NCBI RefSeq assembly: GCF_001426685.1
Contig: NZ_LMFB01000041.1
Span: forward strand, 125,201-189,200
From: Rhizobium sp. Root483D2
GTDB lineage: Bacteria; Pseudomonadota; Alphaproteobacteria; Rhizobiales; Rhizobiaceae
DNA: 64,000 nt
Reading direction: 5' to 3'
Of the stretch, positions 54,762 through 64,000 are shown piece after piece. The notes beneath the pieces are model-generated. The model did no database searches. It saw only the letters and a program-made list of their open reading frames with translations, and was not told the origin of the DNA. Every line of letters starts with the position of its first letter. Positions within the stretch are counted from its first letter, which is position 1. Made by a program: the position numbers and the translations under genes.

Positions 54762-55709
54762 TCATGACAGGATTTCGGCTGGTGGCACAAGTCGAATTGC
54801 TTCGTCGAGCGCGGCCCGCGACATTTTTTCCGAGACGGCGAGCGGGGAACGCACGGTGATCCCGGCAGCCGCGACGCCGGAGCGGAGGCAGAGATCAAGC
54901 GGTTCGCCCGCCACAAACGCCGCCAGAAACCCTGCCGCAAGCGAATCGCCGGCACCGGTGACATCGCTGAGGGCATCGAGTTGCGGCGGCGCCACCGTGA
55001 CGATTTTGCCGTTGTGAAAGGCAATCGCCGGCAGGCCCCCACGGGTAATGACGCCGCCGGAAAGGCCCACATCCTGTAGAAGGGCAGGCCATTCAACAGC
55101 GTCCGCGCTGTCGCGGCCCGTCAATGCGCGCGCTTCCGCTTCATTCATGAACAGAAAGGTGAGGCCGGAGAGGCTTTTCACCAGCCGTCCGACTTTTGCC
55201 GGCGAAATGCCGATGGCTGCGACCGGTTTTGATTCGTCGGCAGCGCGGCTGACCAGCGCCGCCAGCGTCTCTTCCGGCAAGTTGGCGTCCGTGACGATCA
55301 GGTTGCTTGCGGAAATGATCTCGCGCATAGCCCTTTGTTGCAATCGTCTTGGGGAAAACAGCCGGTAAAGCTCCATGTCGGCGAGCGCGATGACCAGATT
55401 GCCGTCGTTTTCCAGAATGGCCGTGTAGCTCGGCGTTTTGCGGTCAAGGAAAATGAAGGGGCAATCGATCACCCCGGCCTCGATCGCGGCAAGTGCGACC
55501 GTTTCGCCTGCCGCATCGCCGCCGCGCGGGCTGATCATGCGGACATCAAGGCCAAGCCGCGCCAGGTTGCGGGCTGCGTTGAACCCACCGCCGCCGGCCT
55601 CTTCGAACCAGCTGCCGGGATTGCTCGATCCGGGAACGGTGGTGCCGAAGATTCGGGCCCGGCGGTCGATATGCGCGCCGCCGAAAATGGAAACCTGTCT
55701 GCCTGTCAT
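54762..55709 (-). CDS. psuK: Pseudouridine kinase, PfkB family
   Basis: A 315-residue ribokinase-like sugar kinase. EEAGGGGFNAARNLARLG is the N-terminal PfkB signature and LSDVTGAGDSLAAGF holds the catalytic aspartate near the C-terminus. Location upstream of psuG in the same direction identifies the substrate as pseudouridine, whose 5'-phosphate is then split by PsuG. AGGAAAAC precedes the ATG at 55709. No dedicated transporter or regulator is adjacent. Confidence 0.9.
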   Translation of the reverse strand: MTGRQVSIFGGAHIDRRARIFGTTVPGSSNPGSWFEEAGGGGFNAARNLARLGLDVRMISPRGGDAAGETVALAAIEAGVIDCPFIFLDRKTPSYTAILENDGNLVIALADMELYRLFSPRRLQQRAMREIISASNLIVTDANLPEETLAALVSRAADESKPVAAIGISPAKVGRLVKSLSGLTFLFMNEAEARALTGRDSADAVEWPALLQDVGLSGGVITRGGLPAIAFHNGKIVTVAPPQLDALSDVTGAGDSLAAGFLAAFVAGEPLDLCLRSGVAAAGITVRSPLAVSEKMSRAALDEAIRLVPPAEILS

Positions 55710-55814
55710 GCGTTTTCCTGTGTGCCGGTCCATGTGCCAGTCGAGGGCGATTCGCACCTTCTCGATGCTGATATGCTTTTTGTTTCAGTCATTTCCACGA
55801 TCGTAAAATCTGTG

Positions 55815-55900
55815 GAACAAGAAAGGAACACGCATCCGTTTCTGTTGACGATTCAAGTTGATAGATAGGCCTTGCGAAATGAGAACAAAAAGTGTACATA
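55815..55900 (+). promoter_or_regulatory. recA promoter with SOS (LexA) boxes
   Basis: A perfect alphaproteobacterial LexA site GAAC-N7-GAAC is at 55815-55829. A second, one-mismatch site (GAAC-N7-GTAC) at 55883-55897 overlaps a promoter with TTGCGA (55872-55877), a 17-bp spacer and TACATA (55895-55900). LexA on the second site would directly block polymerase. Confidence 0.75.
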
Positions 55901-55956
55901 GCTTTCAACGGCAGCTTCATTGCCTCGGCAGGCTCCATAACCTAAAGGTGGATCAC

Positions 55957-57048
55957 ATGGCACAAAACTCTTTGCGGCTTGTAGAGGACAAATCGGTGGA
56001 TAAAAGCAAGGCACTTGAAGCGGCACTCTCCCAGATCGAACGCTCGTTCGGCAAGGGATCGATCATGAAGCTCGGTGGAAAAGACAGCATTGTCGAAATC
56101 GAAACCGTTTCGACGGGATCGCTCAGCCTCGATATCGCGCTGGGCATCGGTGGATTGCCCAAGGGGCGCGTGATCGAAATCTATGGACCGGAAAGCTCCG
56201 GCAAGACGACACTGGCGTTGCAGACCATTGCCGAAGCCCAGAAGAAGGGTGGCATCTGCGCCTTCGTCGATGCGGAACATGCGCTGGATCCGGTCTATGC
56301 CCGCAAGCTCGGCGTCGATCTTGAAAATCTCCTGATCTCGCAGCCGGACACCGGCGAGCAGGCTCTGGAAATCACCGATACGCTGGTGCGCTCCGGCGCC
56401 ATCGACGTTCTCGTTATCGATTCGGTCGCAGCCCTGGTGCCGCGCGCTGAAATCGAGGGCGAAATGGGCGACAGCCTTCCCGGCCTCCAGGCCCGCCTGA
56501 TGAGCCAGGCGCTGCGCAAGCTGACCGCGTCGATCTCCAAGTCGAACTGCATGGTCATCTTCATCAACCAGATCCGCATGAAGATCGGCGTCATGTTCGG
56601 TTCGCCGGAAACGACGACAGGCGGCAACGCCCTGAAATTCTACGCCTCCGTCCGCCTCGACATCCGCCGCATCGGTGCCGTCAAGGAACGCGAAGAGGTC
56701 ATCGGCAACCAGACGCGCGTCAAGGTCGTCAAGAACAAGATGGCACCGCCCTTCAAGCAGGTCGAGTTCGACATCATGTATGGCGAGGGCGTCTCCAAGA
56801 CCGGCGAACTGGTCGATCTCGGCGTCAAGGCCGGGATTGTCGAGAAGTCGGGCGCCTGGTTCTCCTATAACAGCCAGCGCCTTGGCCAGGGCCGCGAGAA
56901 TGCCAAGTCTTTCCTGCGCGACAATCCCGATACGGCCAAGGAAATCGAACTGTCGCTGCGCCAGAATGCCGGCCTGATTGCCGAAAAGTTCCTGGAAAAC
57001 GGCGGCCCGGAAGCCCAGGATGACGAGGACGATGCCGCTTTGGCATAA
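55957..57048 (+). CDS. recA: Recombinase RecA
   Basis: A 363-residue RecA: Walker [10 protein letters not shown], Walker [17 protein letters not shown], the L2 loop [15 protein letters not shown] and a C-terminal acidic tail (DDEDDAALA). It catalyses strand exchange and activates LexA self-cleavage. The ATG at 55957 with AAGGTGG upstream gives the normal N-terminus. LexA boxes lie 60-140 bp upstream and a strong terminator follows. Confidence 0.99.
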   Translation: MAQNSLRLVEDKSVDKSKALEAALSQIERSFGKGSIMKLGGKDSIVEIETVSTGSLSLDIALGIGGLPKGRVIEIYGPESSGKTTLALQTIAEAQKKGGICAFVDAEHALDPVYARKLGVDLENLLISQPDTGEQALEITDTLVRSGAIDVLVIDSVAALVPRAEIEGEMGDSLPGLQARLMSQALRKLTASISKSNCMVIFINQIRMKIGVMFGSPETTTGGNALKFYASVRLDIRRIGAVKEREEVIGNQTRVKVVKNKMAPPFKQVEFDIMYGEGVSKTGELVDLGVKAGIVEKSGAWFSYNSQRLGQGRENAKSFLRDNPDTAKEIELSLRQNAGLIAEKFLENGGPEAQDDEDDAALA

Positions 57049-57075
57049 GATCGTCTGATTTTCGACCTGATGTTT

Positions 57076-57110
57076 GCCGGCCGCTCCCACCAGAGCGGCC
57101 GGTTTTCTTT
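57076..57110 (+). terminator. Terminator of recA
   Basis: A 10-bp perfect stem (57077-57086 with 57093-57102) with a T-rich tail to 57110. Confidence 0.9.
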
Positions 57111-57273
57111 TGCCGTCTGGACAGGGATTGGCCCGGACGATAAAAGCCTGTGTTCCAATGGGGCGGCGAAGGATCGGCGGATGTCCGGTGGTCCGCGATT
57201 TTCAAAAGTTTTCCGGTTCGCGGTTTAGCCAAGCAGGCTGCGGACGGTCCGATGCAAGAGATAAGGGCGCAAT

Positions 57274-59937
57274 ATGAGCGGCGTGAATGAAATCCGGTCG
57301 ACGTTCCTCGACTACTTCAAGAAGAACGGCCATGAGGTTGTCTCGTCGAGCCCGCTGGTTCCGCGCAACGACCCGACCCTGATGTTCACCAATGCCGGCA
57401 TGGTGCAGTTCAAGAATGTCTTTACAGGCCTTGAGCAGCGGCCCTATTCGACGGCTGCGACCGCGCAGAAATGTGTGCGCGCCGGCGGCAAGCACAATGA
57501 CCTCGACAATGTCGGTTACACCGCTCGCCATCATACGTTCTTCGAAATGCTCGGCAATTTCTCCTTTGGCGACTATTTCAAGGAGCGGGCGATCGAGCTT
57601 GCCTGGAACCTGATCACCAAGGATTTCGGCATCGATGCCAAGCGCCTGCTTGTCACCGTCTACCACACCGATGACGAGGCCTTTGGCCTGTGGAAGAAGA
57701 TCGCCGGCCTGTCTGACGACCGGATCATCCGCATCCCGACCTCTGACAATTTCTGGGCGATGGGCGATACCGGCCCGTGCGGTCCTTGCTCGGAAATCTT
57801 CTACGATCACGGCGATCACATCTGGGGCGGACCTCCCGGCTCCAAGGATGAAGACGGTGACCGGTTCATCGAGATCTGGAACCTCGTCTTCATGCAGTAT
57901 GAGCAGATCACCAAGGAAGAACGCGTCGACCTGCCGCGTCCCTCGATCGATACCGGAATGGGCCTCGAGCGCGTCGCGGCTCTGCTGCAGGGCAAGCATG
58001 ACAATTATGATATCGACCTGTTTCGCGCCCTGATCGCAGCCTCGGAAGAGGCAACCGGCGTCAAGGCCGAAGGTGACCGCCGCGCCAGCCACCGCGTCAT
58101 TGCCGACCATCTGCGCGCATCCGCCTTCCTGATCGCCGATGGCGTCCTGCCGTCGAACGAAGGCCGCGGCTATGTGCTGCGCCGCATCATGCGCCGCGCC
58201 ATGCGCCACGCGCAGCTGCTCGGCGCCCGCGATCCGCTGATGTGGCGGCTGTTGCCGGCCCTGATCGGCCAGATGGGCCGCGCCTATCCGGAACTCATCC
58301 GGGCGGAATCGCTGATTTCGGAAACCCTGAAGCTGGAAGAAACCCGTTTCCGCAAGACGCTGGAGCGCGGCCTCGGCCTCCTGTCGGACGCAACGACCGA
58401 TCTCGTTGAGGGCGATCAGCTGAACGGCGACACCGCGTTCAAGCTCTACGATACGTTTGGTTTTCCGCTTGACCTGACGCAGGACGCGTTGCGCGCCCGC
58501 GGCATCGGCGTCGATACCGACGCGTTTTCGGCCGCCATGCAGCGCCAGAAGGCGGAAGCCCGCGCGTCCTGGTCCGGTTCCGGCGACAAGGCGACGGAAA
58601 TCATCTGGTACGAGCTCAAGGACAAGCTCGGCGCCACCGAATTCCTCGGCTACGACACGGAGACGGCCGAAGGCGTCGTGCAGGCGATCGTGCGCGACGG
58701 CAAGGCGCTGGAAAGCGCATCCAAGGGCGAGACGGTGCAGCTGGTGCTGAACCAGACGCCGTTTTACGGCGAATCCGGCGGCCAGATGGGTGATACCGGC
58801 GTCATTTCGACTGATCATGCCAAGCTGACGGTGACCGACGTGCAAAAGCGCGGCGAGGGTCTGTTCGTGCATTCCTGCATCGTTGACGACGGCACGGTCA
58901 AGCTCGGCGATGCGGCAGCACTCACCGTCGATCACGCCCGCCGCTCGCGCTTGCGCGCCAACCATTCAGCGACCCATCTGCTGCATGAGGCGCTGCGCGA
59001 GGTGCTCGGAACCCATGTGGCTCAGAAGGGGTCGCTGGTCGCGCCCGAGCGCCTGCGGTTCGACGTGTCGCATCCCAAGCCCATGTCGGCTGAGGAGTTG
59101 AAGATTGTCGAGGACATGGCCAATGAGATCATCGTGCAGAACAGCCCGGTGACGACGCGGCTGATGAGCGTCGATGACGCGATTGCCGAGGGCGCGATGG
59201 CGCTGTTCGGCGAGAAATACGGCGATGAGGTGCGCGTCGTGTCGATGGGGCAGGGCATCCATGGCGCCAAGGCCAACCGGCCCTATTCGGTCGAGCTGTG
59301 CGGCGGCACCCATGTCGGCGCAACCGGCGAGATTGGCCTCGTGCGCATTGTCGGCGAAAGTGCCGTTGGTGCTGGCGTCCGCCGTTTGGAAGCGTTGACG
59401 GGCGTTTCGGCGCTTGCCTATCTCAACGAGCAGGACGAGCGGGTCAAGACGCTGGCCACGGCCTTGAAGGTTCAGCCGGCCGAGGTTTTGACACGTGTCG
59501 AGGCGCTGGTGGACGAGCGCCGCAAGCTGGAGCGCGAGTTGAACGAGGCCAAGAAAAAACTGGCGCTCGGCGGCGGCGATGCCGGTGGTGCGGCCGATCA
59601 GGTCCAGGAAATCGGCGGCGTGAAATTCCTCGGCAAGGTGGTCACCGGCGTCGAGCCGAAGGACTTGAAGAGTTTGGCTGATGACGGCAAGACCAGCCTC
59701 GGCTCCGGCGTCGTCACCTTCGTCGGCGTCTCCGAAGACGGCAAGGCGAGCGCCGTGGTTGCGGTGACCGACGACCTGACCGCGCGGTTCAGCGCTGTCG
59801 ACCTGGTGCGCATTGCGTCAGCCGCTCTCGGCGGCAAGGGCGGCGGCGGCCGTGCCGACATGGCGCAGGCCGGCGGTCCGGATGGCGCAAAGGCCGCACA
59901 AGCCATCGAAGCCGTCGGCGCAGCGCTCGCCGGTTGA
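57274..59937 (+). CDS. alaS: Alanyl-tRNA synthetase
   Basis: An 887-residue class II synthetase of full length. The aminoacylation domain has [13 protein letters not shown] and [15 protein letters not shown]; the editing domain has [16 protein letters not shown] and the [13 protein letters not shown] metal site. A C-terminal helical and DHHA1-like region completes it ([13 protein letters not shown]). It charges tRNA-Ala and clears mischarged Ser and Gly. recA followed by alaS is a common rhizobial gene order. Confidence 0.99.
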   Translation: MSGVNEIRSTFLDYFKKNGHEVVSSSPLVPRNDPTLMFTNAGMVQFKNVFTGLEQRPYSTAATAQKCVRAGGKHNDLDNVGYTARHHTFFEMLGNFSFGDYFKERAIELAWNLITKDFGIDAKRLLVTVYHTDDEAFGLWKKIAGLSDDRIIRIPTSDNFWAMGDTGPCGPCSEIFYDHGDHIWGGPPGSKDEDGDRFIEIWNLVFMQYEQITKEERVDLPRPSIDTGMGLERVAALLQGKHDNYDIDLFRALIAASEEATGVKAEGDRRASHRVIADHLRASAFLIADGVLPSNEGRGYVLRRIMRRAMRHAQLLGARDPLMWRLLPALIGQMGRAYPELIRAESLISETLKLEETRFRKTLERGLGLLSDATTDLVEGDQLNGDTAFKLYDTFGFPLDLTQDALRARGIGVDTDAFSAAMQRQKAEARASWSGSGDKATEIIWYELKDKLGATEFLGYDTETAEGVVQAIVRDGKALESASKGETVQLVLNQTPFYGESGGQMGDTGVISTDHAKLTVTDVQKRGEGLFVHSCIVDDGTVKLGDAAALTVDHARRSRLRANHSATHLLHEALREVLGTHVAQKGSLVAPERLRFDVSHPKPMSAEELKIVEDMANEIIVQNSPVTTRLMSVDDAIAEGAMALFGEKYGDEVRVVSMGQGIHGAKANRPYSVELCGGTHVGATGEIGLVRIVGESAVGAGVRRLEALTGVSALAYLNEQDERVKTLATALKVQPAEVLTRVEALVDERRKLERELNEAKKKLALGGGDAGGAADQVQEIGGVKFLGKVVTGVEPKDLKSLADDGKTSLGSGVVTFVGVSEDGKASAVVAVTDDLTARFSAVDLVRIASAALGGKGGGGRADMAQAGGPDGAKAAQAIEAVGAALAG

Positions 59938-59966
59938 TTCCGGCTGGCATCGCAATGTGATCTTTG

Positions 59967-59995
59967 AAAACCGGGCTGAAAGGTCCGGTTTTTTT
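59967..59995 (+). terminator. Terminator of alaS
   Basis: AAAACCGG (59967-59974) pairs with CCGGTTTT (59985-59992), followed by more Ts. Confidence 0.85.
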
Positions 59996-60101
59996 GTGTT
60001 CGATAGCTTTTCCTGTGTTGAAATCGGCGCGGCCAAGTCCGCAGGATTTGTCAAATCCGGATGTGGTTCTGTCTGGTTGTTCGGATTGCGAGAGGTACGG
60101 C

Positions 60102-60953
60102 ATGAAGGAGGCAAGCATCTGGGCCGCGTATGAGCAGCGTCTGCAGCGCGTATCGGCCTATATCTACGACCATCTGGATGAAGAGCTCGATCTTGACCGG
60201 CTTGCAGACATTGCCTGCCTGTCGCCGCATCACTGGCATCGGATTTACCGGGCCGTGCACGGCGAGACGCTGGCCGCGACCGTCAAGCGGTTGCGGCTGC
60301 ACCGGGCGGCGGGTGATCTGGTGCGCACCACTCTTCGTGTCGATGTGATCGCAAGGCGGGCCGGCTATCCCAATCTCCAATCCTTTACCAGGATTTTCAA
60401 ATCGGTGTTCGGCGTGCCGCCGGCCCGTTACCGGAGAGAGGGGAGCCATACGGTCTTTCAATCGGCAAATGGCAAAGGATTTGGCGCCATGTATCCTGTT
60501 ACGACGAAAACGATTGCCCCGCGCGAGCTGGTCGGGGTCAGCCATACCGGCTCCTATATGGGCATAGGCCTGGCTTTCGAAACGCTTGGCGGCACGCTGC
60601 AGGCGCGCGGGCTCTATAGGCCAGAGATGAGGATGGTGGGCCTCTATCTGGATGATCCGGATCTGGTGCCGGAGGATAAGCTGCGGTCTTTCGCCTGTGT
60701 GACGGAGGGCCAGCACGTGCCGGCTGACGCGCCGCTGGTCCATCAGCATCTGGATGGCGGCGAATATGCGGTCCTGCGTCACAAGGGGCCTTACGCCGAT
60801 ATGCACAAAGCCTATCAATGGCTCTATGGCGAATGGCTGCCGAAGTCGGGCCGGGACGTGCGCGATAGCGTGATGTTCGAGGAATATATCAATAACCCGC
60901 GCGAGGCCGCGCCGACGGAGCTGTTGACGGACATTTATCTGCCGCTGAAATAG
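60102..60953 (+). CDS. AraC-family regulator with GyrI-like effector domain
   Basis: A 283-residue protein. The N-terminal ~105 residues hold the two AraC helix-turn-helix units (LADIACLSPHHWHRIYRAVH and IARRAGYPNLQSFTRIFKSV). The C-terminal part is a GyrI-like/SOUL-type ligand-binding domain (HQHLDGGEYAVLRHKGPYAD). The arrangement resembles Rob and related drug-responsive activators. AGAGG precedes the ATG at 60102. Targets and ligand are unknown; no transporter is adjacent. Confidence 0.9.
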   Translation: MKEASIWAAYEQRLQRVSAYIYDHLDEELDLDRLADIACLSPHHWHRIYRAVHGETLAATVKRLRLHRAAGDLVRTTLRVDVIARRAGYPNLQSFTRIFKSVFGVPPARYRREGSHTVFQSANGKGFGAMYPVTTKTIAPRELVGVSHTGSYMGIGLAFETLGGTLQARGLYRPEMRMVGLYLDDPDLVPEDKLRSFACVTEGQHVPADAPLVHQHLDGGEYAVLRHKGPYADMHKAYQWLYGEWLPKSGRDVRDSVMFEEYINNPREAAPTELLTDIYLPLK

Positions 60954-60959
60954 CGGCTG

Positions 60960-61003
60960 AACGGACCCGGCCATGCAATCGCGACGCCGGGTTCGTTGTT
61001 TTT
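60960..61003. terminator. Terminator after the AraC/GyrI gene
   Basis: A 12-bp stem with one mismatch (60960-60971 with 60986-60997) is followed by T-rich sequence. Confidence 0.7.
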
Positions 61004-61044
61004 ATGAGCTGGCTAAGGAAGATTTGACTGATGCGGCGCCGAGA

Positions 61045-61818
61045 CTAGTTTTCCAGCACGCCCCAATACACCAGCCCCTCCAGCACGCCATCGGCGATCA
61101 GGCCGTGAGCGCCGTAGATGTCCGGCCGGTCCTCGGCAATCGCCTTTAGTTCGGGAAGAGCATTGGCAACAACAATGCCGCGCACGCCCGGCAGTTCAAA
61201 CATGCTGCGATCATTGTTGGTATCGCCAGCCACCACGACATCGTCATGGGACAGGCCGAGCTGGCGGCAGAGCCATGTCAGGGCTGCCCCCTTGTCGACA
61301 CCGTCGGGCAGGATGTCGAGATCGCGGTTGCTGGAATAGACTAGGCGTGCGGCAATACCCGCGCTTGCCAGCCGTTCCTCTATCCCGGCCAGGGTGACCG
61401 CGTCGGCATCGCGCAGATACCAGCTGGATTTCTGCGCATGCTGGTAGACGTCCGGTTGGACGGCGAGGCCGGGAATGCCGGCCAGGGCCTTCGCAATTCT
61501 ACTGCGGTCGAAACCGGCGCCGATGGAGTTGGAATAGGCGGCGCAGTGGGAGGGTTCTTTTTCATTGTCGAGCATGGTGCCGACGCCGCCAATATAGATA
61601 TCCGGTTTCGGCAGCGCCGTGGTCGCGATAAAGGCCTTCTGGTCCTCGATCAGGCGGCCGCTGTTGAGGACCAGAAGTGGCCGTACGTTCTTGCTCAGGC
61701 TTTGCCAGGCCACGCTAAACCGCGCCTCCGCGTCCCTGTTTCCTGCCAGCGTGCCATCGATATCGCTGCAGAACAGCCGGACGCGCCTCAATCTCCGTCC
61801 GTCCATGGTTCGGCCCAT
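61045..61818 (-). CDS. Mannosylfructose-phosphate phosphatase (HAD family)
   Basis: A 257-residue HAD-IIB hydrolase. Motif I is FCSDIDGTLAGN, motif II LVLNSGR, and the C-terminal motif VVAGDTNNDRSMFELPG. The family covers sucrose-phosphate phosphatases. Next to the synthase gene it is most likely the enzyme that dephosphorylates mannosylfructose phosphate, described in Agrobacterium. It overlaps the synthase 3' end by 31 bp. An ATG at 61806 is an alternative start. Confidence 0.85.
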   Translation of the reverse strand: MGRTMDGRRLRRVRLFCSDIDGTLAGNRDAEARFSVAWQSLSKNVRPLLVLNSGRLIEDQKAFIATTALPKPDIYIGGVGTMLDNEKEPSHCAAYSNSIGAGFDRSRIAKALAGIPGLAVQPDVYQHAQKSSWYLRDADAVTLAGIEERLASAGIAARLVYSSNRDLDILPDGVDKGAALTWLCRQLGLSHDDVVVAGDTNNDRSMFELPGVRGIVVANALPELKAIAEDRPDIYGAHGLIADGVLEGLVYWGVLEN

Positions 61819-63125
61819 TCGTTGTCATCCATCGCCTGCGGCATCGGCCGTCCTTCAACGACGCCGATCAGTTGCTGCGCAATGCCGGTCCAGGTGAAAA
61901 GGCTGCGCGCCTTGTGCGCGCCCATGCGCGACAGGCGGCCATAGAGCCGTTCGTGTTTCAGCGGCTTCATCATGGTGATGCCGAGGTCATATTTGTCGAA
62001 GGGATCGGCAAACAGCGCGTGGCGGCCATAGCTGACGGCACGGAAAAGGCCGCCGTGAACCGTGATGATGGTTGGGGTGCCGCTGGCCATGGCCTCAATA
62101 GCGGTCATGCCGAACGGCTCATAGCGGCTGGACAGCACGAAAATATCGGCGGCGCGGTAGAAGTCGGGCAGATCGTCGTCGGCCACGAAGCCGGAAAATA
62201 TCACCTTGCCGTTCAGCCCGAGGGCCTCAACGCGCTGTTTTAGCTCATCGAGAATGCCCGCTTCCTGAGGGTCCATGTTTTCGCCGCCGACTGCCAGATG
62301 CAGCCGCGCTTCCGGCTCGCGCTCGGCCAGAACCGAAAAACCGTCGATAAGGAGGTCGTAGCCCTTGTTGGTGGCGAGACGCCCCATGGCCATCACCACC
62401 TTGCCCTCGAAACCGAAGCGCTGGCGCGCCATTTCGCGCGTTGCCCGCGATACCGGGAAGAAGCGGTTGTCGTCATAGCCGGGCGGGATCATGTGCACCC
62501 GGTCGCGCGGCAGATTGTAGTCGTTGACGAGCATTTCCACCTGGATCGGCGTCGTGGCAATGACCATGCTGCAGGAGCGGTAGATGATCAGTTCATGCTT
62601 GATGCGTTCGGAGAAGTTGAATTCCTTGTCGAATTCGGCGGCCTTGTCCGGATAATCCGTTTCCATCTGGCTCTTCTTCCACATGCCCAGCGAATGCGGC
62701 GTGTGGATATGGGTGACGGCCAGGGCTTCCGACAGGCGCTGTCCGGCAATACCGGCGTCCCAATAGTGGCTGTTGATCAGCGTATAGGTGAAATTGTTCT
62801 TCCGGATGAAGCGGACAGCGTTTTCGCACCACTCCATCAGATGTTTGTAGAGATATTCCTTGGGGATGAAATCATTGCCACCGCAGGGAATGCGGATGAC
62901 GCGGACGCGGTCATCGACTTCGTCGAACTCCGGCTGATCCTCGAACCGCCGTGTGTAGATATCGACCTGATGGCCGAGAAGGGCAAGCTTGCGGGCAAGC
63001 TCGATGACGTAGACGACCTGGCCACCGGTATCGGCGGCACCGAGCGGCGGTTCGGCCGCGACATATCCATGCGTCGACACCAGCGCGATGCGGGGAAGGT
63101 GGCTCTTATCGGGGGAACTGGTCAT
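61788..63125 (-). CDS. mfpsA: Mannosylfructose-phosphate synthase
   Basis: A 445-residue GT-B glycosyltransferase of the sucrose-phosphate-synthase-like group (GT4). The acceptor-side GAADTGGQVVYVIELAR and the nucleotide-sugar site SSRYEPFGMTAIEAMASG are present. Agrobacterium MfpsA transfers mannose from GDP-mannose to fructose 6-phosphate to make the osmolyte mannosylfructose; length and phosphatase partner agree. Sucrose-phosphate synthase is the alternative reading. The ribosome site is weak. A GGAAC-N16-CGTT promoter lies 65 bp upstream, consistent with stress control. Confidence 0.85.
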   Translation of the reverse strand: MTSSPDKSHLPRIALVSTHGYVAAEPPLGAADTGGQVVYVIELARKLALLGHQVDIYTRRFEDQPEFDEVDDRVRVIRIPCGGNDFIPKEYLYKHLMEWCENAVRFIRKNNFTYTLINSHYWDAGIAGQRLSEALAVTHIHTPHSLGMWKKSQMETDYPDKAAEFDKEFNFSERIKHELIIYRSCSMVIATTPIQVEMLVNDYNLPRDRVHMIPPGYDDNRFFPVSRATREMARQRFGFEGKVVMAMGRLATNKGYDLLIDGFSVLAEREPEARLHLAVGGENMDPQEAGILDELKQRVEALGLNGKVIFSGFVADDDLPDFYRAADIFVLSSRYEPFGMTAIEAMASGTPTIITVHGGLFRAVSYGRHALFADPFDKYDLGITMMKPLKHERLYGRLSRMGAHKARSLFTWTGIAQQLIGVVEGRPMPQAMDDNEWAEPWTDGD

Positions 63126-63189
63126 GCGGTCACAATTCTTTTGGAAGGAGGGTGCGTGCAGTGCAGCATGCGAAAGGGTTCACTTCGCG

Positions 63190-63214
63190 AACGGCCGGGC
63201 GCCGGAAAGGTTCC
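63190..63214 (-). promoter_or_regulatory. EcfG/RpoE2-type general stress promoter of mfpsA
   Basis: On the minus strand GGAAC (63214-63210), 16 bp and CGTT (63193-63190) match the EcfG consensus GGAAC-N16/17-CGTT. Transcription would start near 63183, about 58 nt before the mfpsA ATG. Confidence 0.65.
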
Positions 63215-63352
63215 AATTAAATTTGCTGCGGAAGAGTATCCAGGTTGCCGGTCGCGAACTCCAATCCCCGCCAGCGCAGGCGTCTAAGCCGATGGAAATT
63301 TTCGCTCGAGTTTTAGGTACGGGAGCCGGACATGGATTTTGAGGAGAGTTTT

Positions 63353-63886
63353 ATGACGCAGGCGCCAATCTTGGTTCATCGATCGCGAACGAAAATGCTT
63401 CTTCTCCTCCTGGGCGCGCTGGCATTCGTCGCGCTCGGTGCCTTCATGATGAAAGTCACCTATGAGGATGAGGGCGCCGGAGCGCTCGGCGTTTTCATCG
63501 GCCTCGTCAGTATCCTGTTCTTCGGATTGTGCGCCATCGTTGGTGCCATCAAGCTTTTCGACCGGCGGCCGGCGCTTGAATTTTTGCCGGAAGGCCTTCT
63601 GGCGCGCGAGGTGTCGGCGACGCTGATCGGGTGGCCGGATATTCTGGCCGCGCGGCTGGTCACCTATCGCCGTCAGCCGATCATCGAACTGATGTTGTCG
63701 CCATCGGCCGAGCAGTCGCTGCCGTTCACCCGGATGGTGCGGTTCACGCGCTCGGCCAATCGTGGGCTTGGTTTTGAAGGTGTGTGCCTGAGCGGAGCGG
63801 GCCTGGATATCACGCCCGTAAAACTCATCGAGATGATCGCCGAATGGGCGCAAAGGGCTCAGACCACCACGCCGTCTCATCCATAA
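63353..63886 (+). CDS. STM3941-family membrane protein
   Basis: A 177-residue protein with two N-terminal membrane segments (MLLLLLGALAFVALGAFMM and GVFIGLVSILFFGLCAIVG). A cytoplasmic beta-rich domain follows, of the kind in small STM3941-like proteins (LLAREVSATLIGWPDI). GAGGAG lies 6 nt before the ATG at 63353; an in-frame ATG at 63332 is also possible. Function is unknown. It is divergent from mfpsA and convergent with the next gene. Confidence 0.75.
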   Translation: MTQAPILVHRSRTKMLLLLLGALAFVALGAFMMKVTYEDEGAGALGVFIGLVSILFFGLCAIVGAIKLFDRRPALEFLPEGLLAREVSATLIGWPDILAARLVTYRRQPIIELMLSPSAEQSLPFTRMVRFTRSANRGLGFEGVCLSGAGLDITPVKLIEMIAEWAQRAQTTTPSHP

Positions 63887-63891
63887 CGCCA

Positions 63892-63919
63892 TGAAAAAAC
63901 CCGGCACGACGGCCGGGCT
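63892..63919. terminator. Bidirectional terminator at the window end
   Basis: CCCGGC (63900-63905) pairs with GCCGGG (63912-63917). Six As on the left give a T run on the minus strand, so it fits the gene entering from the right edge and partly the STM3941-like gene. Confidence 0.75.
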
Positions 63920-63954
63920 TCTCATTTCAAGACAATGTCATCACAACGGCTTGC

Positions 63955-64000
63955 TTAGGCAGCCATTGCCTTCTTCAGGTTCTCGTCGATCTTGTCGAGG
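63955..64000 (-). CDS. icd: Probable isocitrate dehydrogenase, 3' end only
   Basis: Only the last 14 codons are in the window: LDKIDENLKKAMAA and a TAA stop at 63955. This ending matches what I recall of rhizobial NADP-dependent isocitrate dehydrogenases, and icd is near recA-alaS in related genomes. The short length makes the identification provisional. A terminator follows at 63892-63919. Confidence 0.55.
   Translation of the reverse strand, partial: LDKIDENLKKAMAA

Noticed and set aside
55814..55840. GGAAC followed by CGTT before recA, considered as an EcfG promoter
   Set aside because: The spacer is 18 bp rather than 16-17, and the GGAAC is better explained as part of the LexA box GAAC-N7-GAAC.
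57202..58965. 587-codon minus-strand frame opposite alaS
   Set aside because: Antisense shadow of a full-length alanyl-tRNA synthetase.
63169..63195. GTTC-N7-GAAC dyad upstream of mfpsA, considered as a LexA site
   Set aside because: LexA in alphaproteobacteria recognises direct GAAC-N7-GAAC or GTTC-N7-GTTC, not this inverted form, and the overlapping EcfG-type promoter explains the sequence better.

Overview
The window reads as a chromosomal segment of an alphaproteobacterium of the Rhizobiaceae (Rhizobium/Agrobacterium/Sinorhizobium clade). The evidence is high GC, a cytochrome bc1 operon, CckA, a GAAC-N7-GAAC SOS box at recA, mannosylfructose-phosphate synthesis genes, a TTG-started DksA, and a giant coiled-coil protein resembling the rhizobial Growth Pole Ring protein (GPR/RgsE). 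Almost every gene is an ordinary chromosomal gene. I see no phage, insertion sequence, CRISPR array, rRNA or tRNA.

Layout. 1-4.5 kb: the tail of a TolB-like beta-propeller gene, a LacI-type regulator divergent from a phytanoyl-CoA-dioxygenase-family enzyme and an SDR, then a cobalamin riboswitch in front of bluB. 4.4-7.5 kb: a DUF2865 secreted protein and a tandem luxR/luxI quorum-sensing pair with a lux box and a perfect 18-bp-stem palindrome between them. 7.5-21.3 kb: NADP-malic enzyme, an LpxH-like phosphoesterase, an MFS transporter overlapping dgcA, an Mla-type lipid-transport cassette, a BON protein, a small His-rich secreted protein, hemF, a SoxR/FMN-reductase pair sharing a soxS-like promoter, and trmL. 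21.5-29.2 kb: two ABC exporters, then petABC. 29.2-38.6 kb: a PemK/MazF toxin remnant, an unknown gene, the 2310-residue GPR-like protein, an Hpt protein and a 2Fe-2S ferredoxin. 38.6-47.4 kb: a candidate minus-strand sRNA, a DUF922 protein, folP-folB-folK, a cytochrome b/molybdopterin oxidoreductase pair, a YcjX/YcjF pair and a SixA-like phosphatase. 47.8-64 kb: dksA, a FliO-like membrane protein, cckA, ddl, psuK-psuG, recA, alaS, an AraC/GyrI regulator, the mannosylfructose operon, an STM3941-family protein and the 3' end of what is probably icd.

How the parts connect. Envelope and polarity functions are well represented: Mla lipid transport, the LpxH-like enzyme, Ddl, the GPR-like polar-growth scaffold and CckA cell-cycle signalling. 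Several regulatory circuits can be read directly from DNA: a B12 riboswitch over bluB, a SoxR operator inside a 19-bp promoter spacer, a lux box 60 bp before luxI, SOS boxes before recA, and an EcfG/RpoE2-type GGAAC-N16-CGTT promoter before the osmolyte gene mfpsA. The two least described items are the candidate sRNA at about 38.63-38.75 kb, which carries three anti-Shine-Dalgarno motifs, and the organisation of the giant protein, which holds eight 33-residue and about six 22-residue repeats, both multiples of an 11-residue coiled-coil unit.
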